A stretch of 64,000 bases of DNA from contig NZ_CP021106.3 of the NCBI RefSeq assembly GCF_000355765.4, positions 2,947,137 to 3,011,136 of the forward strand. Direction: 5' to 3'. The notes under the pieces were generated by a model. The model was not told the DNA's origin. It saw only the letters and a program-made list of their open reading frames with translations, and did not search any database. This stretch comes from Nitrosospira lacus. GTDB taxonomy: Bacteria; Pseudomonadota; Gammaproteobacteria; Burkholderiales; Nitrosomonadaceae. Positions 55,901 through 61,923 of this stretch are shown here, piece after piece. Numbering within the stretch: position 1 is the stretch's first letter; each line of letters begins with the position of its first letter. The position numbers and the translations under genes were made by a program.

Positions 55901-56646
55901 GAGATCCCCGGGCCCGCGTAGATCCCGCGGCCGGCGCTCGCCCTGCCGATGGCATGGATTGCAGCCTCGTAGGATGCATGATAGCGATCAGCTTCGGCCA
56001 TGGTGAGAGCGGCTTCGCCCAGCATATCGTACGAATAGCGATAGCCGCGCGACTCGTGTTCGTGGCTGTGCTTGAGCGCCGCGTGGATCGTCTCACCGGC
56101 CACAAACTGCTGGCCCAGCATGCGCATTGCAAGATCCATGGCCTTACGTATCAGCGGCTCCCCGCCTTTCGCGGCCAGATGCGCGAGCGCTGACATCAAC
56201 CCATCTTCACTATGGGTCGACACCAGCCTGCCGGTGATCAGCAGACCCCACGCGGCTGCATTCACGAACAGCGACGGGCTCTTTCCAAGGTGGGAGCTCC
56301 AGTCGCCCCTGCTGATCTTGTCACGTATCAGGCAATCGGCGGTTTCGGAGTCCGGAATACGCAAAAGTGCCTCGGCCAGGCACATCAGCGCGACACCTTC
56401 CTGGCTGGACAACGAAAATTCGTTCATCAACGCGTCAACCCCGCTGGCGCGGGCGCGCTTATCACGCACCGTGGCAACCAGCCTGCGTGCACGTTCCCGC
56501 GCCTGGTATTGGCTCGCGCGCGGCAGGTCGATCTGCCTCATCAGCTCGTTAATACTTTGCGTCTCGTCGCGCCGGTAGGCATCGGTGATTGCCGCGCGCA
56601 GCGGCGGTTGCGGGGTACGGAGTTCGGATTGGAGAGCGACGGTCAT
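52981..56646 (-). CDS. putA: Bifunctional proline dehydrogenase / P5C dehydrogenase PutA
   Basis: Oxidises proline to glutamate in two steps. From ATG 56646 the protein has 1221 residues; a GTG at 56724 would add 26. Order: helical linker (about 10-120), FAD barrel proline dehydrogenase (about 160-470), then aldehyde dehydrogenase (about 530-990) with glutamate-region LIAETGGQNAM and catalytic cysteine in DSAGQRCSSLRVL, and a C-terminal domain ending GGNASLMMLG. No N-terminal ribbon-helix-helix is present, so it should not act as a repressor. Its promoter region is short. Confidence 0.95.
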   Translation of the reverse strand: MTVALQSELRTPQPPLRAAITDAYRRDETQSINELMRQIDLPRASQYQARERARRLVATVRDKRARASGVDALMNEFSLSSQEGVALMCLAEALLRIPDSETADCLIRDKISRGDWSSHLGKSPSLFVNAAAWGLLITGRLVSTHSEDGLMSALAHLAAKGGEPLIRKAMDLAMRMLGQQFVAGETIHAALKHSHEHESRGYRYSYDMLGEAALTMAEADRYHASYEAAIHAIGRASAGRGIYAGPGISVKLSALHPRYMRAQRERVVAELLPRLKSLLLLAMRYDIGLDIDAEEADRLELSLDLLEALAFDPELAGWNGIGFVVQAYQKRCPFVTDWIVDLARRSSHRIMVRLVKGAYWDAEIKCAQVDGLEDYPVYTRKVHTDVAYLACAQKLLRAPDAVYPQFATHNAYTLSAVYQMAQDARVDDYEFQCLHGMGETLYDQVIGAHQLGKPCRIYAPVGSHETLLAYLVRRLLENGANSSFVNRILNENVSVDELIADPVAQVERGGSMPHPSIPLPRDLYGGGRRNSSGIDFSNEHAIAKLAAELTALEGTDWRAMPMLASGDHTDGERLPVSNPADGTDLVGTVIEANEGDIEAALAAAQAFVPEWQAVSPAFRAMLLECAGDVLETNRAALIGLAVREAGKTLPNALAEVREAVDFCRYYAQQVRSQFSNGGQPEALGPVTCISPWNFPLAIFIGQVSAALAAGNPVLAKPAEQTPLIAATAVRLLHQAGIPRAALQFLPGRGETVGARLTGDPRVRGVIFTGSTEVAQVIHRTLAKRSRNEEIPLIAETGGQNAMVVDSSALPAQVVQDILVSAFDSAGQRCSSLRVLCLQEDIADRVLEMLRGAMRELELGDPGRLATDVGPVIDTDAQRTLLDHIEKMRMAGHAVFQLPLPPVCANGIFVPPTLIEIGDISQLEREVFGPVLHVVRFARDRLDELVSCINATGYGLTLGVHSRIDETIDFVVAHAHAGNIYVNRNMVGAVVGVQPFGGEGKSGTGPKAGGPLYMHRLVRQASMLFVRMGAVRKKGEQGEARALRVLQALIGWARQTGRSAFAQRCANYAKRMPLAYRILLPGPTGESNTLVFAPRGEVVCVANDETALLEQIAATLATGNRVLFTDGPIPHMLVDRLPPTVREQLRIECDWMNEAFAAVLYAGPADDAYRLRCDLAARDGARVPLIATNGHDIPLYRLTTERVVSVNMTAAGGNASLMMLGA

Positions 56647-56812
56647 TAGGGAATCGGCGGAGCCAGCGTTGCTGCGTGGGAAGCGGCTCTCTTGTTCATT
56701 TTCCCGGCATTTTCTCTGTTGCACGAAACCAGGCCGCAGTCATCCATCATTATTCCAAAACATCGCAAGGGCAATTTTTTGAGCTGATACTCGCCACAGC
56801 CACATCATTTTG

Positions 56813-57133
56813 TTATGCCTGCTGCCTCACAAATTCTTGCCACGCAGCGGCTGCCGCTTCAAAATCACTGATTGAAATTTTGATTGCTTCTCCAGGTTCT
56901 TCTGCATAATCCTCCTCGATTTCAACATGATCCGGAAACAAGCGGAGCCAATAGGCATTTCCTATCCGTTCCCATGAAGAAATCTGCCCTGATTTAACTT
57001 CCCTGGTTTTCTGCAACAACTCTTCCGCCCATTGAACGTTTTTTTGTATATCAATGGTAAGGTAAGCGATGATGAGATCGTGAGCCGAATTATCACGGAG
57101 ACGGCCAGGCCAGGTAAAGCTATCGGCATTCAT
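56813..57133 (-). CDS. YacL/UPF0231-like protein, possible EndoU immunity partner
   Basis: 106 residues, acidic, no signal peptide, so cytosolic. The pattern SSWERIGNAYWLRLFPDHVE, followed by an acidic stretch and SISDFEAAAAAWQEFVRQQ, resembles the YacL (UPF0231) family in order and spacing. ATG 57133 overlaps the stop of the EndoU gene by four bases (ATGA), so the two are translated together. The pairing of an exported nuclease with a small acidic cytosolic protein is the usual layout of a toxin and its immunity protein. That role is an inference. Confidence 0.65.
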   Translation of the reverse strand: MNADSFTWPGRLRDNSAHDLIIAYLTIDIQKNVQWAEELLQKTREVKSGQISSWERIGNAYWLRLFPDHVEIEEDYAEEPGEAIKISISDFEAAAAAWQEFVRQQA

Positions 57134-57690
57134 TGGCGTATGGGAAATGCTGTGTTGATTTTATTGTTTCCCGGCGCGGCAAAGCCAATCAGAAAAAACT
57201 CTTCTTTGTTACTGCAATAACCTGACAGCTCCTCCTCCGTAACATGGGTTGGCCGGTTTTTGCCGCATTTCACCCAGCCTGGGGAGCCTTCCGGGCAACT
57301 GCGATCCGGATGCGCCGATGCATAGGAAATGGAATTGAGAACCTGCCTGGTTGAACAGCTGTCGGGAAACATGGAAGAAAATTTGCTTCGATCGGGATTA
57401 TTATTATGTGACCATCTGCCGGTATATATTCCCGCTGAATTGGGCGAATCTTGTACCGTAAAATTCCTGACCGTCGCAGGATTCACGCCGCCGGGACGCG
57501 AATGAAAACCTTTGGGACGGCTATTTGCCCATTCCCCGCAAAAAACATGCTTCTGATTCATTTGCAAACCATTGTCAAGGGTAATCCAGTGGGGTAGCGT
57601 TGCACAGTCCACGGCAGCAAGCGCATAAAGCGGGAATAAAAGGAGCGCCAAGAGGTATGCAAGAAGAATTGTCATTCGCGCGTTATACAT
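57130..57690 (-). CDS. Exported EndoU-family nuclease
   Basis: 186 residues. A signal peptide (about 1-25) ends near YALAAVD. The mature protein is a bacterial EndoU domain: QKHVFCGEW with H48 and GFHSRPGGVNP with H63, 15 residues apart, K103 as a candidate third residue, and the C-terminal NNKINTAFPI. Six cysteines (29, 51, 112, 132, 142, 159) suggest three disulfides in an exported protein. EndoU domains are RNases, often at the tips of contact-dependent toxins; here the domain stands alone. GAGGAAGGA precedes ATG 57690. Confidence 0.82.
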   Translation of the reverse strand: MYNARMTILLAYLLALLLFPLYALAAVDCATLPHWITLDNGLQMNQKHVFCGEWANSRPKGFHSRPGGVNPATVRNFTVQDSPNSAGIYTGRWSHNNNPDRSKFSSMFPDSCSTRQVLNSISYASAHPDRSCPEGSPGWVKCGKNRPTHVTEEELSGYCSNKEEFFLIGFAAPGNNKINTAFPIRQ

Positions 57691-57828
57691 TGCTTATCCT
57701 TCCTCTATGACATAACGGATATCATTGCAACGAATGGGTAGATTAGCATGCTTTGAACGCCGCCGGATACCAGCCTCCGCCGGTATGGCTCGGATACTGC
57801 TTTCTTGCCGCATCAAATAAAATACCCC

Positions 57829-57963
57829 GTGTCTCAGAAAATCATATCAGGCGGGCAGACTGGAGCTGACCGCGCGGCACTGGATTGGGCCCTGGTGATG
57901 CACGCCCCCCTTGTCGGGCGTAGCACGTTACGCACTTTCTTGCTGGTCGGCATGATCAGGTAG
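57829..57963 (+). pseudogene. Truncated remnant of a putative molybdenum-carrier gene
   Basis: GTG 57829 opens a frame starting with the family signature SQKIISGGQTGADRAALDWA, then loses similarity after about 24 residues and stops at 57963. Full-length members have about 150 residues or more. Minus-strand sequence at 58050-57910 also looks like a coding fragment (DEVKKIYADALGHLNSGAWL), out of context. The 57691-58103 gap therefore seems to be a recombination scar joining pieces of two lost genes. Confidence 0.6.
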
Positions 57964-58103
57964 TCTTGCAGCCAAGCGCCCGAATTGAGGTGTCCCAGTG
58001 CATCAGCGTAGATTTTTTTCACTTCGTCCACCGGGTGACTTGTTTCTCAAGCGAGTCCCTACAAATCATGAATTATTGTCATTGGCCATTACTGTTTTTT
58101 CAA

Positions 58104-59579
58104 CTAAAACTCGGCATGAACTCTCATCCCATAAACATTCACCGGGCCACGATCTGCATTGAAGCCGGGGTTGGTAATATGCTGATAATCGGCCGTGACC
58201 CAGAGGGATCTCAATAGATTGATGCTGTAAAAAATATCCACTACGTGTTCAGCACCCCTCTTAATCCGGCCATCACCAACAAATCCATCCACACCGCCCA
58301 TATTCAAGTACCTGGCATGTTGACTCGAGATCCAGCCCGCAGCAAATCCCATTCCAAGTAAATCTCTTTTCCGTCCCCAACGGGAGCCATTGGCCAAGGC
58401 ACCCAATGAGATCGATCTGTCGGTGGAGGTGTAGGAAAACACTTCGGTTCTGCCATCGCTATACATCCCCCGGAAGAATAAGCCAACATCATCCAACACC
58501 TGCTGCTCAAGATTGATCCCAATACCCATTTTGTCATTGGGTTTGCGTGCCCAGCATAAATCCGGAGCTCCCGCGTTTCCTGATCCATAATTAAAACCGG
58601 TGCAGGTTGTGGCATTTCTATTAGGATCGGATTGGAAGGCGGCAACAGCGTCACTGAACTTACCCATGTTTTCATGATTCCTGTAAGCCAATACTCTTAC
58701 GGAACCAGGCCGACCATATAGCAGATGCTTATGCTCAAACTCAACCTGTTGTCCATAATAAGTAAATATCCTCGTGTCGATGGGAAGCTGGTTAGGGTTG
58801 ATGGGAGAAGCGATATGACCGAAACGAAGCGCCCAATTGTCATGAAAGTATTCGCCTACCAGACCCCAGGTATAACCTCGGGCATCCGCGGCAAAATCGT
58901 AAGCAGCATAGGTCAGAAAGGCCATGTTTAAAAATTGCCTGCGGAGATCGCCGGAGTACGAATTCTTGTCGAAAAAATCGATAATACTGAAATTACCAAC
59001 CCTGACAACGAGGCGTCTACTGTCCACGATTGTGCCAAGTTGCATCGGATCGGAGTCGAGTTGTATGCGATCCCCGCCAAATCCCCAGGTCTGCTTGAAA
59101 AATAATCTGGACCGGTAATAGATGGGGGTTTCAGACCCACCTTTTTGCAGCTCGAAGTTTTGTATCGCTCCACCCAAACCCTTCAAATCGGATAAAGGCC
59201 GCATGGAAATCATCTCCGGCACAAAATAAACTTCTCCGCCATGCCATGTCTTGAACCCCAGATACAGCGTAGCGGTTCCGGTAAAGCTTCTCTCGCTTCC
59301 CGGCAACAGGGAACCGATGCTTCCATTCAGATTGGTATACGAAGCCGGGAATGCCCCTTTCCAGCTGGATATATAAGTGAACTGGCCATAGGCGTTCCAG
59401 CGCTCGTCCTTTAGATCATGCAGTCCTTTTTTCGCCAGTACGTTCATGAAATCGAATTGGTCCTGAGCGCGGGGCTCCGGTTCGACAACGCCGGCTCGTG
59501 CCTGCATCACGGTGAATAACATGGAACAAAGAAGAAGTATCTTTAAAAACACCGTTGCTCCGAGGTTCTGCAACCTCAT
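58104..59579 (-). CDS. OprB-like outer-membrane porin
   Basis: 491 residues. A signal peptide (about 1-29) ends near QARAG. The rest alternates amphipathic beta strands and ends HAEF with C-terminal phenylalanine, the outer-membrane barrel signal. Segments such as YGQFTYISSWKGAFPASYTN, GFKTWHGGEVYFVPEM and VVDIFYSINLLRSLWVTADY match carbohydrate-selective porins of the OprB group. The solute is unknown. It faces the tyrosinase gene end on the same strand, separated by 339 bases. Confidence 0.85.
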   Translation of the reverse strand: MRLQNLGATVFLKILLLCSMLFTVMQARAGVVEPEPRAQDQFDFMNVLAKKGLHDLKDERWNAYGQFTYISSWKGAFPASYTNLNGSIGSLLPGSERSFTGTATLYLGFKTWHGGEVYFVPEMISMRPLSDLKGLGGAIQNFELQKGGSETPIYYRSRLFFKQTWGFGGDRIQLDSDPMQLGTIVDSRRLVVRVGNFSIIDFFDKNSYSGDLRRQFLNMAFLTYAAYDFAADARGYTWGLVGEYFHDNWALRFGHIASPINPNQLPIDTRIFTYYGQQVEFEHKHLLYGRPGSVRVLAYRNHENMGKFSDAVAAFQSDPNRNATTCTGFNYGSGNAGAPDLCWARKPNDKMGIGINLEQQVLDDVGLFFRGMYSDGRTEVFSYTSTDRSISLGALANGSRWGRKRDLLGMGFAAGWISSQHARYLNMGGVDGFVGDGRIKRGAEHVVDIFYSINLLRSLWVTADYQHITNPGFNADRGPVNVYGMRVHAEF

Positions 59580-59918
59580 CCGGATATTCCATCAAAACAG
59601 GGTTGTACGGAAAAAACAGAACTTACAGCGATGGCCCATGCTTATGAATATTCATCCACGTAATTAAGCAATTTGCTGTTGCCGTGAAAGCTGCTGCATT
59701 CCTTATTCGCTGCCGCTTGGTTTTCGCTCACCGGCTCACAAGGCAGATTCTCAATGGCCCGGTGGTGCGCTACATTCCCGCAACAAGGTCCAGGAGGAAC
59801 TGGAATGGCCGTTCCGGTGGACGGAGCGGCGGATGCTTGCATCGACTATGTATATTGGGAGCGAACGCAGGAAATGCAGAGCGACTAAGCACTATCCAGG
59901 ATACCCGGGAATGCGGTA
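59580..59918. other. Gap between the tyrosinase and porin genes
   Basis: No gene, RNA or repeat can be supported. Short open frames on both strands here lack ribosome sites. It presumably holds the promoter of the porin gene and the end of the tyrosinase transcript. Confidence 0.4.
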
Positions 59919-61406
59919 TCAGGTTCTAACCGAAATGCTGTAGGGGCCCGTGCCGGTCGGGCTGTAGTGCCTGACCTGGACATAATAAACACCGGATGCG
60001 AGGCTGACGGCAATCCTCGAATTGGTTCCGGGACCGCTATCATCATCCTGGGTGATGAATGTGGCCGGGTTGCCGGGGCCAAATAATGTAAGGAAACAGT
60101 CGGTGCTGCCTGCGGTCTCGATTGTATGGGTGCCGGAATTGATGACGGTGAATGTATACATATCCCTCTCATTCGCAGAAGCGATCGTTCCCTGCACTGC
60201 CGGACCGTTCACCTGGATGCTCGGGATAGCGGGCTCGGCTGCGGATCCGCTTACCGAGATACTATAGCTCCCGACTGATGAGCCGCTGTAGTGCCGCACC
60301 CGCACATAATAAGTACCCGCCGACAAATTTCTCTCAATCCGCGAATTCGCGCCCGGCCCGCTGTCGTCATCCTCAGTAATGATTGCCGCCATGTCGTTGG
60401 GGCCATACAGGGCCGTCACCACGTCGGTTGAACCCTGAGTCCCGATGACATGGGTTCCGGGTGTAGTCACGACGAAACTGTATATATCAATTTCGCCCGC
60501 CTGCCCTATTGCGGCCGATGTAGCCGGCGCGCCAACGGTAAGGGGCACGACCTCCGGAGATACTACCTCTTCATCGTCATATGTGTAACCGAGCGCATGA
60601 TGATCGAGAACGCTTCGAGGGGTAGGCGGCGACGCTTCATTGTCCCATGGCGGCATCGGATCATCCCGGCCATGGCCCGCCACCACATTGGGAGTACCGC
60701 TGGGTGGCAAATAAATTGCCGCAGGATTTTCCCTTTGCCATTCCGCCCATAGCCGGTCGATATTGCAATGATGCAACCAGAACACGGGGTCATTGGGAGA
60801 CGACATGGCCATCATCGAGCCGCCAACCCACATGTGGCCCGGATTATGAATAACCGCCTCCAGTCGATTCCGGAAACTTGTGTTGGTGCTGCTATTGGAG
60901 TTCCATGGTGCGGAATCATAGGGCACCACATTCAGGGTGGCACTGACACCCTGCTGGGTCGGCAGGGCTCCCATCGCGCCGAACGCGCGGCTAAGGAAAG
61001 TGACTGTATCGCCGGGATCGCGGACTGTAAGAGTCCATTCCCCGGTCGAAAAAGCAAAGGGACCGGTGGTCACCCGCCGGCTGGCACCCGTTCCATTGCC
61101 CCCCATGAAATCCGGGGCCCAAAGCGAGGCTCCAGCCGTCCTGTCGACTGTCCAGTCCCAGTAGGGTATGGAAACACCCGGGTCGATCTGCTGGAGGGCA
61201 AGCTCGAACCGGCGAAGATACTCCCGGTGCCACGGCAGAAAGGCCGGGCCCCGGTGCGCAGGGTCATTGGGGCTGGCCATGAAGGCAGCACGATGTTGAG
61301 CAACGAATATGTCGTAGTCGCCGTTTGCCTTCAAGGCTTTCACCGCTGCGACGAATGCCGCTTTCTCGGAAGCTGTCAGGCTGGACTGATTTTTTCGGAT
61401 TCCCAT
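59919..61406 (-). CDS. Tyrosinase-family copper oxidase with two PPC-type repeats
   Basis: 495 residues. The binuclear copper domain (1-290) has CuA ligands H38 (QHRAAF), H51 and H60 (FLPWHREYLRRFE) and CuB ligands H187, H191 (HNPGHMWVGG) and one of H212/H213 (FWLHHCNIDRLW). Two repeats follow, about 300-395 and 400-495, each with a DDDSGPGxNSRI core and ending in YSISV, like pre-peptidase C-terminal domains. It likely oxidises phenols to quinones. No signal peptide is visible. It starts one base after the partner gene, with GGGGGA as ribosome site. Confidence 0.92.
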   Translation of the reverse strand: MGIRKNQSSLTASEKAAFVAAVKALKANGDYDIFVAQHRAAFMASPNDPAHRGPAFLPWHREYLRRFELALQQIDPGVSIPYWDWTVDRTAGASLWAPDFMGGNGTGASRRVTTGPFAFSTGEWTLTVRDPGDTVTFLSRAFGAMGALPTQQGVSATLNVVPYDSAPWNSNSSTNTSFRNRLEAVIHNPGHMWVGGSMMAMSSPNDPVFWLHHCNIDRLWAEWQRENPAAIYLPPSGTPNVVAGHGRDDPMPPWDNEASPPTPRSVLDHHALGYTYDDEEVVSPEVVPLTVGAPATSAAIGQAGEIDIYSFVVTTPGTHVIGTQGSTDVVTALYGPNDMAAIITEDDDSGPGANSRIERNLSAGTYYVRVRHYSGSSVGSYSISVSGSAAEPAIPSIQVNGPAVQGTIASANERDMYTFTVINSGTHTIETAGSTDCFLTLFGPGNPATFITQDDDSGPGTNSRIAVSLASGVYYVQVRHYSPTGTGPYSISVRT

Positions 61407-61407
61407 G

Positions 61408-61671
61408 TTATTCCCCCGTCTGCCTGTAGTCGATAATCTTCCTGGCTAAATCGGCGGGCGTGGGTTGGGGGTCGAAGGCGAAGCCGGACGCAATATATGC
61501 TCCGCCCGCATCGCGCACGGTGAAGATTCGCTCCCCATCAATATACAGCTCGGACCCGTCCGCACCGGCTTCGTCTTCACCGATCCCTGCGGTGGCTCTC
61601 GCGGTAGAAGCTTCTGCTCCGGTTCGAAGGATAACCTCCCGGCCCTTATAGATTTCACGTTGCTCCGCCAT
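61408..61671 (-). CDS. MelC1-like tyrosinase cofactor (caddie) protein
   Basis: 87 residues from ATG 61671, with GGAGGAA upstream; the longer frame to 61734 is not favoured. The second half (SELYIDGERIFTVRDAGGAY, then FAFDPQPTPADLARKIIDY) resembles the MelC1 copper chaperone of Streptomyces tyrosinase in order and length. In MelC1 a tyrosine before the EP motif enters the active site; the aligned residue here is F66. MelC1 usually carries a Tat signal, absent here. One base separates it from the tyrosinase gene. Confidence 0.7.
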   Translation of the reverse strand: MAEQREIYKGREVILRTGAEASTARATAGIGEDEAGADGSELYIDGERIFTVRDAGGAYIASGFAFDPQPTPADLARKIIDYRQTGE

Positions 61672-61923
61672 CTTTCCTCCCTCGCAATATGAGTTCCAAG
61701 CATCAAAAGCCCGGTATGAGCTTATTATTTTCAATATAGTCCATCTCGTGGAAAATACCAGGAACGAGAATGCGCCGAATTGCGTCTAATCGAATGCAAA
61801 CCGGAAAGTTATGTCAGGAAATCCCGTTGCGCTATTACAGGTTACCGAAAACGCGACCGTAATGGGGGAACGGATTTGACGCACCCTTCCGGGTTTTCGT
61901 TTTGGGATAAGGAGATTTCATTC

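Noticed and set aside
55255-56193. Open frame of 312 residues antisense to putA
   Set aside because: It lies wholly opposite the proline dehydrogenase domain, with odd composition and no family resemblance.
59642-59842. Minus-strand frame of 66 residues between the tyrosinase and porin genes
   Set aside because: No ribosome site, no domain and no signal peptide.
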